In this document: positions 12,122-22,255 of the stretch, piece after piece
Position numbering within the stretch: the first letter of the stretch is position 1
Layout of the letters: each line of letters begins with the position of its first letter
Assembly (NCBI RefSeq): GCF_029873635.1
Contig: NC_080426.1
Coordinates: 54,698,093-54,762,092, forward strand
Direction: 5' to 3'
From: Malania oleifera
Lineage: Eukaryota > Streptophyta > Magnoliopsida > Santalales > Ximeniaceae
DNA: 64,000 bases
Notes under the pieces: model-generated
Databases searched by the model: none
What the model was told of the DNA's origin: nothing
The model's input: only the letters and a program-made list of their open reading frames with translations
Position numbers and translations under genes: made by a program

Positions 12122-14256
12122 TGGAATTGGTGTACTCCCAAGAGGGGGGTGAATTGGAAATTTAAAGTTTTCTTCCTAGGTTCGACTAACCAGCAGCAAT
12201 ATATACACAACCTAGGTTCCTTCTAAGCATATACCAATTCAACATATATATAAAATATACATAAATTAAATTAAGTGTAGTAAAACACAATATATCAGAT
12301 ATAACATATATGTGGAGGAAAATAAATTACAGAAATATAAAACAGTGCACACACAATATGTTATCGGGATTTGGCTAATACTGCCTACGTCCTCGTCTCA
12401 GCTCGCAAGCCTGAGGATTCCACTAATGCTCGCTTACCGGGTGGAGTGATGTCATTTACAATATTAGTTCAAATTACTAGGGCTGACCTCAACCTTTACA
12501 ACTGATCCTTACGGGCTAGATCAACACCCTCTCAAGCTACGCAAGGAATATAACAGATAATCAATAAAATTTTGTGTACAATTTAAATGCCTCTAACACA
12601 AGCAGATTTATACCAGTATAACCAACGCACTTCTATATGATAGGATCTATAAGCTCAGTGAAGATCAGATGCCTACTCTCAAGATAATACAAATATTGCA
12701 ATCACAGTGTGAGAGTGTATGTGAAGGGATCTTTGATTCAAAATAAAAATATCAATCACAATGTTCAATATCAAAGATCTGAAGCACACAAGCAAAAATC
12801 TTGTAAATTTTTTTCAAAAGTTAAGCACACAAGATGTTTTGAAAACCAATTTGTCAAAAACATTTTCTTCAAAATACTTTACAAGCTGTTGAGTCTTGCA
12901 ACAAGAATGCAAAGACTCACAAGCTCAAGAAAGTTTTCCCCAAAAATGAATTTATGGATTAAATCTCTGGGGAAAACTTTTTGGCTTACTCTTAATAAAA
13001 TCAACAAACAATCAAGTGTATGAGAGTGTAAGTTTGTACTAATAGTGTAGGATATCTTAAGATACTCTCACTAAAGGTATTTTTGAAAATGAATGAGAAA
13101 GGGTGGTGTATGAATAGCTCAAAAAATTTCAAAGAGAGTTTTTGTTAATCAAAGCTCTAATCCTTTGCTCATTTTTCGAAATGAAGGTATTTATATAGCC
13201 TTTAACAAAAATATAACCGTTCGGGAATCATTCGATATTTTTGAAAAAGTTTAAGTATGGTTAATAAAAAATAACCCTTATTTTACCTCGATAAAAAATT
13301 GGGCAACCCGAGAGGTTCAATCGACCATATCAAGGGTTCGGTCATCCACTTTAGGAGCCTTGGTTAACCGTGGAGATTTTCAACTGAGAATATGGTCGAC
13401 CGTATTCGGGCAATTTTAAACAGCTTGTAGGTTCAATCGACCAATATAGAGGACGGTCGGCTACTCATACGATTCGGTTGACCGTGGCCAAAGAGAACTA
13501 AACATTTTGTCTGGCACGTGGCGATTCGATCGACAGAGGACACTATGTTCAAACACCAGATGATCGACCAAGCGAAGTCAAAATGTTGACTTCCATACGG
13601 TTCGATCGACCATAGCATTTTTACTGCACAGGTTCGGTCGACTGAGGCTTAATCTCCTAAGGCAACAGTGGTTCAGTCAACCCAACATAGTATAACTAGA
13701 CTGGTTCAATCGACCGAGGCCCTTTCAATGGTCATTTTAGGTCCTGATATTTATTAGAAGTCACCCCTGTTCACATAAGTATAACTTCTGAGTTATAGGG
13801 GACTTTTCATGTGATGTTTAGAGACCTAAAGTCAATCTACGGCCTAGGCTCTTTAAATTAAGCCCAAAAATCTGGCTTTGCTCGACCTTCGGTCGATCAA
13901 AGTTTGCCTTAAGGTTAAACAATGGCCTTTAATTCCCTATGGTCAATCTATGGTCCTATCTGAGCATTAAGACTCTATCATGCATGTAGATGCAGTTATT
14001 ACAGACCATAATATTATTACAAACCCACATGATTAAATGCAATACAATACAACTTGAAACAAAAATCTTCATGTTCTGCTCCTTTGCAATTTCATGGATT
14101 GCTCCGAATTGTGTGCGCATTTAAGTACTTTTCGACTTCCATTTCTCACTTGTCATCCGTGCTTAGAAAAAATGAACATGTTCATACACTTAGCACATAG
14201 ATGAGATATTGTGGTTTGTCATAATCAAAATAAGGATTGGGCCCAAAAAGTCAACA
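12122..14256 (-). mobile_element. Sirevirus-like copia 5' LTR, element 1 (2.1 kb)
   Basis: On the minus strand it starts TGTTGACTTTTTGGGCCC at 14256 and ends near CAATTCCA at 12122, followed by the primer site. A TATA-like TATATAAATA is at about 13188-13197. A cluster of GTCGAC-like motifs lies at 13310-13900 (exact at 13395 and 13638, many one-base variants). It resembles the LTR at 5799-7916 in layout and in many phrases but is clearly more diverged than a pair from one insertion. Small frames inside it (12709-13023, 13433-13618) are not genes. Confidence 0.8.
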
Positions 14257-14418
14257 CCCTATTTATAGGAAGTTTGGGCATCTCATTTGGTGCCCAAACG
14301 CCTTTCCTCTAATTGAATTTCGTAACAACCTGCCCCTTTATTCTCGCGTGGGGACTCGAGCAGGGAATATTTTAACAACCTTTATTCTCCATCATTGCGC
14401 ACTTGCCAATTTTTATTC

Positions 14419-14422
<4 letters not shown>

Positions 14423-14470
<48 letters not shown>
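14423..14470. repeat. (ATT)n microsatellite
   Basis: About 16 units of ATT in a row; a 79-aa frame ending in poly-Ile across it is an artefact of this run. Confidence 0.95.
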
Positions 14471-14764
14471 TTCTGAATTTCCTTTAACCTCTCCGATTCA
14501 CTGACTTTCCTTTTTTTTTTTCCTTTCAGGTGAATAAGGGATCCAAAAGATGCTTTAGAATATGCTACGAGCTGACTTTGAGGATTTAGCTTGTATTTTA
14601 TGCTCCATTGTATTTCTTCGTCCTTCCTATATTTTTTGTATTTCCTATATGCATTTCTCTATATTTTGCTTTGTATTTCCCTATATTTAGTATTTCCTTA
14701 TACGTATTTCATGTATTCTGCTTTGTATTTTCTTGTATTCAGTATCTGATCCTGTATTTGCACA

Positions 14765-14896
14765 TGTTGTATTATTTTACTGCATGTATCTGCACTGTAT
14801 CTAGGGCACATGCTCCCCTCCCCCCCCCCCCCTGTTGTATTATTTTACTGCATGTATCTGCACTGTATCTAGGGCACATGCTCCCCTCCCCCCCGC
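14765..14896. repeat. 68-bp tandem duplication ending in a C-run
   Basis: The unit starting TGTTGTATTATTTTACTGC occurs at 14765 and 14833, each copy ending in a run of 8-14 C. The copies are otherwise identical, so the duplication is recent or a replication-slippage or assembly product. Confidence 0.9.
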
Positions 14897-15577
14897 GTTT
14901 AATAAAATATGTGAGTTCATGTATGTATTCATATTTTGATTGGACCCCATATCAAAGTTGTCCAATCTCGCACAAGAACTAACTGGTAACAAAAAATGAC
15001 TGTAAGTTCCTGGAAATATGCGGACCTGGGCTCAAACTAACAATGACTTGAAAAAGAACAAAATAAAATGGACTTGATTTTTTTTTTTTTTTAAATGACT
15101 GGAAGTCTATTTAAAAATAAAAGAACTCAATTTTGGAATTTAAGGAACTCAACTAAAAGTTAGAAGAACTTAGTTTCAAAATTAAAGTTAAAAAACTCAA
15201 ATTTAAAAAAAAAAAAAAAACTACCACGACTTAATTCAAAATACCACGACTCATTTTAAAAATAAAAGAAATCAATTTTGAAATTAAAGGACCCAATTAA
15301 AAGTAACTGGTACTTGAATTTGAAATAAAAGGACTCAATTTTGAAACTCGGGACTCAAGGACTTAATTTTGAAAAAAGGCATTTTTTTGAAATAAACCAG
15401 GACTCACTTTCAAGAATAAATAGGACTCAATTTAAACATAACCAAGACCCATTTAAAAAAAATGCACGATTCAATTGGATTTTTCAAAAATGATCCTCCA
15501 ATTCTCGAGATACAAAGTCGGCTTTTTACTACACAGAGTCTTCTCAGAAAGGTCTGCTTAAAATTGGGATGTCTACA

Positions 15578-17595
15578 TGGAGTACTTCGTAACCGTATTC
15601 TCAAGTATATTACATTTACTATAAGTCCTTTTATTATCATAAGATTCGAATTAAGTCATCAGATAGGCATCTTTGGGCCTCATGAGTGGCACTCATCACA
15701 CAGGCCAATACTTTGTAGAGTAGTACCCATTTCTTATTGCTTCATGAGTGGTGCTTATCAAATAGATTTGTACTTTGTCGAGTAGTGCCCGTTTTTTTAT
15801 TGCCTCATTAGTGGTGCTCATCAGATGGACCAATTTTTTGTTGAGCAATATCTGTCTCTTCTTATCAGATGAGCGTCATCAAATTGCCAATTTTTTGTTG
15901 AGCAGTGACTACTTTCTGGATAGATTTCCACAGCATGTTTCACACCCCACGAAGTCTTGTGGTATACATAATCAATTATGCAATTAGTTAATTAGAAAGA
16001 TTTGTTGAATTTTATAATTAGTAGTTGCAATATAGTTGCACACAGATTATTTAAACTAATATCTTTCATCAGCACCCTTTTCCACTACGCAGATGACTGC
16101 ATACGTAGGAAATGTATATATATATAGGAAGCGTGTTGAACTCTTATGCTCGTTGCTAGGCTGACACAATTGACCTTTTTTTTTTTTTTTTTTTTACTGT
16201 TAAAAATATGATGTACACTACTGCATTTAAGATTGCAATGATTGAATACAAATACAATGGTTGGATTACTTAAATGCGATTCTTAAGATGAATTCTTATA
16301 TATAATACAGTTTGTCAAATTGAATTACATCCCATCATTGAGTGAATCATGACTATTTTGTTTGGTTTGTGCATTAATTCCAAATTCATTCCTCCTATAT
16401 TCTTTCCATAATGGATTACTGTTTGTTTGAGATAAGAAATAATTGTTGAGAGAAAGATTAAGGCTGGCAAAGTCTTCATGGAGTTAGAAATATAAATGAG
16501 TTGATGGCATATTGAAAGTAGTTATAAGTCAATGACATGTTTAGAGTTGTTATTAAATAATGAAGCGAATAATTTCAACTTGTTTTACCATTTTAGAAAA
16601 ACACTAATTAAACACAGCTATTTTTCAAACAAAAAAATTTTGTAACCTCTACTAATCATTTGGTTGGTTGCATGGACGAGTACATATTAATTATCTCCTA
16701 GGAGATCTAAGCCCTACATAAGCCAAGAATAGCTAAAAGAAAACTCTTAAGTCAATGAGGACAAGGTCATCAAATTTACATAGTAGAAGGTCACCATTCA
16801 ACACAATAATATATTAAAAGAAACATCAATTGTAGTTCGATTAAGAGTCTATCTATGGTGTCATAGTTCATAGGTTTTCTCCATATGTCCAAAAATTTTT
16901 ATTTGATAATTAGGGTAGGAATATTTAATGCCTAGGTGCATTCTAAGTTAGGTTAGGTTAGGTAATCCTTTGTGCAATGTTATTTTAAACTCAATTTAAA
17001 CATTGACTGGATTAGTAGATAGACAGGATCATTAAGTCAATGAACTGAAAATGATGGTTAGACTATTAAGTTAACAATAATCTAATTAAAAAAGTTATAA
17101 TATTTTTAATTTTTTTAAAAAATAAAAACATATAAATAGAAATGAAACTATATATACATTGTAATATCAGTACAAATTAAAAGTCACATATTGCTTTGTT
17201 TTTTAATTATCAATATTTATTCATTCATGCTTCAAAATTTTGAATGTTTCAATTAACTAATTTTTAGTTTTTTTTTTTCCACCATTTGATAGAAAGAAGT
17301 AAACTCTAGAAGGGGAAAAGAAAAGCGAAAAAAAAAAAAAGCATAATAAAAATAATGCAAACTGCAAATCCATCCATGTGCATGTATCTTACTCAGTTGA
17401 GTCACGCAAGTTCATCAAAACTTGTTAGATTAGACTAATTTTCACCTTGAAGGATTGTATTCTTCATTTGACACGAAACTTGGTATAATTTTGGGTTCAT
17501 GAACTAGATATTTAGTTTAACTGGATCAAATTTAGTAATGTTCTTTTTTTATTAATGGAGTACTTCATCACCTTATACTCAAGTATATTACATTT
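15578..17595. repeat. 2-kb AT-rich segment bounded by 40-bp direct repeats
   Basis: Bases 15578-15617 and 17556-17595 (TGGAGTACTTC... to ...CAAGTATATTACATTT) match at 36 of 40 positions in the same orientation. The DNA between has no recognisable gene. From about 15660 to 15910 a roughly 65-70 bp unit ('TCATGAGTGGTGCTCATCA', 'TTTTTTGTTGAGCAGTG') is repeated about 3.5 times with decay. Poly-T (16169-16193) and poly-A tracts follow. The rest, 15990-17550, is plain AT-rich sequence in which I see no gene. Confidence 0.55.
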
Positions 17596-17647
17596 TGTTG
17601 TAAAAATAAGGGTCTCTTCCAACAATACACAATTGAATATGTAATAT

Positions 17648-18207
17648 TGTTGTAAAGGATCAAACATACACTTGCAATAATCTAAATGATGAAAACAGAA
17701 TAATTCTACAACCATAGTAATATAAAGAGAGTAAAGATAAGAACAACGATACCAGGAATTACGTGGTTCAGCAAAGTACATCCACAGGAGCAATCGATAA
17801 GAGATTCACTATGAAAATCAAATATACACACTCAATGATCTTCTCTCCTTCTCTTACCTCTCTCTTACTCTCTTACTTATCAAAATATGCCCAGAAGAGC
17901 ATTTATAACAAGCCCTCGAAGACTTCCTTCCGAATCTCCAACCGTCACACTATTTGCATTCAAAATTAAAATATTTTCTCGCAACCCAGGCACACTCGTC
18001 GACGAGAACAAGGGATTCGTCGACAATTTAAAGAAGTCCACTTGTCGACTAGTCTATCATCTCGTCGACAAGTCTTCTGCTTTGAGATTTTCTGGCTCTC
18101 AGTATCTACTCGTCGACGAGTCTTTTGCTACTCTGCACCAACATATGTTTTTCCTCCCTTTTGTTTATAAGCCCCCACAAAGTATAAGAGTCACACCATA
18201 AATAACA
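17648..18207 (-). mobile_element. LTR of a deleted Ty1/copia element (3' LTR)
   Basis: On the minus strand it starts TGTTATTTATGG at 18207 and ends CTTTACAACA at 17648 (an alternative end is 17596). It shares phrases with the LTRs at 29788-30355 and 52849-53447 ('AAAATATGCCCAGA', 'GTGGTTCAGCAAAG', 'ACATCCACAGG'). A TATA-like TTATAAAT is near 17902. Five exact GTCGAC sites lie at 17998, 18019, 18044, 18064 and 18112, just upstream of it in the sense direction. The flanking 18208 side reads 'CAAGGTGGATATTG', a usual copia 3' polypurine context. Confidence 0.75.
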
Positions 18208-18646
18208 ATATCCACCTTGGCGATTATACGCACTTTAGGAGAACCCGAAAAATATATCTAACTGCTCCACCTTGAACTTTGAACACTTGGTTGGGACCGT
18301 CTCCCTTCTAGCACTTGGAGACATGTACCAAGTCCAAGCAATGCCACTTGAACTTACTGATGGCAGCTTCAAGTTCCACCATCAACCCCGATACAGTTGT
18401 AAATGCAATACTCGAAGACTTCACCCTAAGCTTCCAACAAGACCTTTTCGCAACAGTAAACACAGACACTGCTACAAGCCTTTTATCACCAAAGCTCTCT
18501 GCATAGTCTTCAACAAAACTAACAACTGACGGTTCACTCTGTTGTCTGCTAAAACACCTCATTGCACAATCATGGGGAACCTTTGACATATCCTGGATGA
18601 AAAATGAGTGTGAATTTTGAAAAAGAAGTATTTCCGTGGAAAACAT
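18208..18646 (-). pseudogene. Ty1/copia pol C-terminal remnant with internal deletions
   Basis: The minus-strand frame 18646-18308 contains 'QDMSKVPHDCAMRCFSRQQS', 'EPSVVSFVEDYAESFGDK' and 'LVAVSVFTVAKRSCWKLRVK'. These align by eye to the Tork/Tnt1-type RT-RNase H junction (MSKVPY..., FVDSDYAGD..., YVFTxxGxxxxWKSxxQ), but the RT-RNase H linker and the end of RNase H are missing. 'ISKFKWHCLDLVHVS' resembles the usual pol C-terminus. A copy with the same missing pieces is at 53448-53880. It is not functional. The first residues (18610-18646) may belong to the adjoining repeat. Confidence 0.55.
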
Positions 18647-19602
18647 GGTATGGTGGAGTCGCCACTAACCTTTTAGAGTGTGGTTAGAACACTTGATTAC
18701 TACCCCGTTAGGAGTAGAATCGGTTTAGAATCGGTTTGCATTACTAGAGTCGGACTCGAGAGTATGGTTATGCAAGGAGAAGGTATTAGCACCCTTTACG
18801 CGCCTGTTCTTATGAACGGTACCAAATTAATCAAAAATTATCCCAAAAAAATTTAATAAGCCTTAGAAAATTACTCCCTATAAAAAATCAAAGAAAATGC
18901 ACAAAATGAATACTATATAGATATTCCTTCAAAACTGAGACACATACTTCAAAGAGCTCATGTCTCTCTTTTAAATCATAGAGATGGAAAATGGAGAAAA
19001 TAGAGTACAAAATACTCTTTCGGGGTTTTGAAATCTTTATAGAATTTTCTAAGTGAAAAATAATATTCCGGGAGGTTTTCGGATATGTTCGGGATGAAAA
19101 AAATTTTTTGAAAATGTTTTAATAATTTTTTAATATTATTCTCGAAATTTGAAATAGCACAAATAAAATTAAGACAAAAACCATGAAAGTAAATCAAAAA
19201 GCATTTTTTTATAGATTTTCTGTGAATTTTCTGGATGTTTAAATAATAAACAAGTGAAGTGAAGAAAACCGGTGCGAACCGGTCCAAGGAATGATGAATT
19301 GGTCAAACGTTGACCGGTTTTAGGGAAAAACCTATTTAAGATCTTGGTTAAGACCATAATATCTTTAGATTTTTCTGGTTTTTCTACAATTTTCTAGGTG
19401 CAAAAATATTTTCCTAACTTTAGAATATGTTTTTGTGATTTTTTTTTTTTATATTTTAATGTGATTTTTGACATGGGAATTATTTCAAATTATGAAAACT
19501 AACTTAAAGTATTTTTTAGAAATTTTCCCCAATTTTCCAGATTTTTTGGTGATTTTCATGAGTTTTTATGAATTTTTGTGAATCTTAAATGTATTATTTG
19601 AA

Positions 19603-19633
<31 letters not shown>

Positions 19634-19742
19634 TTAAAAGAAAATGAGAAGAACTGATGTAATTCGGTTTAGGGAGGCGGACCGATCAAACTTTGACCGG
19701 TCCGAGGGAGACCGGTTTTAAGGTATGGGTCAGGGCCGAGGC

Positions 19743-20625
19743 CACGTGTCACACGATAAGTGGGAGATGCATGTGCGCATGGATTGGTGATGTGGCTTGA
19801 TCATGGATGTCGCCGGGGGGGGGTGCTGATCGGATGGCTCTGGGTGGCACACGACTTTGCTTGCGTGGGTGGGGAAAAGGCAGCCCACATGTCGCTCGGC
19901 GAATGGCCTTCGGGGAGATGTCCAGATTGACCACGTGGCATCATCGTGGTCTTTGATACCAAGCTAATCTAATGACAAGAAGGGGCTTGAGACTGCCACG
20001 TGTCGTTCCGTGCGAGGGGAAGAACTAGCGCGTGCATGGAGACATGTTTGCCTTAAGGATCCATGGCTGCGAGCATTAAATGCTCCAAGGCAGCTTTGCC
20101 ACGTGTTAGCATCTAAGGGAGGCGCTCGAGGAAGCCGTTGGTTAGGGATGATCTTGGCCATTCATGGGGATATGGATCGAACGGCTAGCGTGGAGGGGTG
20201 TCAGACATTAATGGGGGAGAGGATACAAGGATGCCATGTGTCATGTGCATGGGCATCAAGACAGGGGCGCATGCCATCAACCATTAAAGCTCCTAACACG
20301 GGGCAAATCCTGGCCGTTGGCACATGGAGAGATCAAACGGTCGGGAAATGAAGTGCCTCCCTGCATTGATGATAATGGTCACGAGTTTGCCACGTGTCGC
20401 TAGGAGGGATGGGTCATGGTTAATGCTTCTGACATGGATGATCATGTTCGTTGGAGCCTAATAGGGATCGAACGGCAGCGATCAAACACATCAGAAATGC
20501 TGACATCGACGACATCATGGCCCTTCAAATCAATCTAGATCGAATGGTGGTGGAGATGTTGTCAGTATGGCTTCATCCTAAGCATTCATGAGGTGCTGAT
20601 CATGCGCTTCCTAGAGTGACACGTG
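19743..20625. promoter_or_regulatory. Cluster of six G-boxes with GATCGAACGG motifs
   Basis: Exact CACGTG occurs at 19743, 19932, 19997, 20100, 20391 and 20620, mostly as CCACGTGTC or ACGTGGC. Close variants (GCCATGTGTC, GGCACATGG, GGCCACATGG) lie between. Interspersed are GATCGAACGG-type motifs at 20175, 20467 and 20634 with variants at 19828, 20331 and 20528. By chance about 0.2 CACGTG would be expected in this length. The cluster lies just 5' of a CT-rich leader-like block, the position of a U3 promoter. G-boxes are bound by plant bZIP and bHLH factors. Confidence 0.6.
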
Positions 20626-21429
20626 GCTTTCTGATCGAACGGGTATGATCTGGCCACATGGCATGATCCTAAGGCTCCAAGGCTTTAGATACTAAGCCAA
20701 AATTTTTGGTTATGCTCATTTTTTGGTTTCTTATTCTCTTGAGTCATCTCCCTTTTTTCTCTTCTCCCTTCTCTCAGTTTTAGCTCTCTGGTCTCTCACC
20801 CTCTCTGCAAACTAAATCCAGAAACCCTAGGATGTCTGTGACATCATTCTCCCTTCTCTACAACTCTTATTTCAATCTCTCTCTATAACTCTATTTCCTT
20901 TTCAGATAGCAACCCTTTATGTCTCACTCCCCCTGTTCTCTCACTCTTTCCTTCTCTCTGTTGCAGGCTAAGATATGGCCCGAGATCTTGGTAATTAGAA
21001 AAATGGGAAGCTTCAAGACTTCCCAGATTGATTCCGTCTCCGATGGAAGGAGGAAGAGATCCTCTAGAAGATAAGTTCCTTTTTATTTTTTATGTCTTTC
21101 ATTCTATTTTATTTTCCCCTTTTACTCTTTTCTTTTCGTTTGTTTTTGTTGTTGTGTGTTGATTTGTGTGTTGACGATGACACTATTACATCTAGGGCTT
21201 TTGGTTAGTGATTCGCTTCCAAGAATTGCAAGGTGGGTTTTGGTTTCAGAGATGAAGATAAGTCGACTCGTCCCTACCTGGGGAGTGAATGGAGACAATG
21301 TTGACTCGGGGGAGTCAACCCGAGGTGAGTGGTGTGAGTCAAACCCAGGTTGACTCATACAAGTTAACACGAGTGGGTTGTGTGAACTTAGGGGACTCCG
21401 AGTGAGCCACGCAAGCTCTATCACGTGAT

Positions 21430-21550
21430 GAGCTTAGCGAGTGTTGGTCCTGGGCCTCAAGTTGGGTTTTGGTTTCAAGCTGGCTTGGTCTAAAAACAGG
21501 GCTCGGGTCTCTTTTTTTTTTTTTTTTTAACAAGGCCCGTGTTGGATTTT

Positions 21551-21581
<31 letters not shown>

Positions 21582-22255
21582 CGGGCCGACCCACTTTTTA
21601 CTTTAAAAACGCCCCTATTGAATTTTGAAAATGGGTTGGCCCAACTTTGATTTTAAAACAGGGCTTGTATTGGGTTTTAAAAATGGGTTGGTCCAGTCAC
21701 TTTTGAAAACAGGGCCTGAGTTAAAATTTTAAACGGACCGGCCCAGTCATTTTAAAAAAAAAAATAGGGCCTGTGTTTCTTTTAAAATGGGACTGGGTAA
21801 GTTAGAAAATCTGTGGGCCTCGGGGTGTTTTAAAATGGGCTATGGGTTTTGGGTTTTTTTTTAATGGGCTATGGGCTTCGGGTTCAAGTGGGCTTGGTTT
21901 GAAAATAGGGCTCGGGTCATTTTTTTAAAAAAAAAACCAGGCCTGTGTTGGATTTAAAAAAAAAACGAGCCGACCCACTTTTTACTTTTAAAACGGCCCC
22001 TATTGAATTTTGAAAATCGGCCAGCCAAACTTTGATTTTAAAATAGGGCCTGTTTTGGGTTTTAAAAACGAGTTGGCCTAGTCACGTTTTAAAATAGGGC
22101 CTGAGTAAAAATTTTTAAACGGGTCGGCCTAGTCAGTTCTTTTTTTAGAAAAAAAAAAAAAACAAGGCTTGGGTTTCTTTTAAAACGAGCTTGGGTAAGT
22201 TAGAAAAGTTGTGGGCCTCGGGTGTTTTAAAATGGGCTATGGGTTTATCTTACTT
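21430..22255. repeat. Tandem duplication of a roughly 400-bp GGGCC/TTTTAAAA block
   Basis: Block 21430-21865 and block 21866-22255 follow the same order of phrases: 'GGGCTCGGGTC', 'GACCCACTTTTTACTTT', 'CCCCTATTGAATTTTGAAAA', 'AGGGCCTGAGT', 'TGGGTAAGTTAGAAAA', 'TGTGGGCCTCGGG', 'TTTTAAAATGGGCTATGGG'. Poly-A and poly-T runs differ in length. Inside each block shorter units also repeat, so the block grew by more than one round of duplication. Confidence 0.8.

Larger units (their letters stand above)
14257..15575 (+). repeat. 3' portion of large LTR-like repeat, copy A
   Basis: It begins 'CCCTATTTATAGGAAGTTTGG' in its first 25 bp, like 22795-22830 in copy B, and ends 'TTAAAATTGGGATGTCTACA' at 15575, like 24376 and 31997. 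Between are an ATT microsatellite, a CT-rich block, a 68-bp tandem duplication, and a 450-bp stretch of degenerate 'GGACTCAATTTTGAAATTAAA' units (15050-15480). The shared ends in three places mark a dispersed repeat, probably the downstream part of a large LTR. No coding function is visible. Confidence 0.5.

Noticed and set aside
14237..14476. 79-aa frame ending in poly-Ile
   Set aside because: It is produced by the ATT microsatellite.
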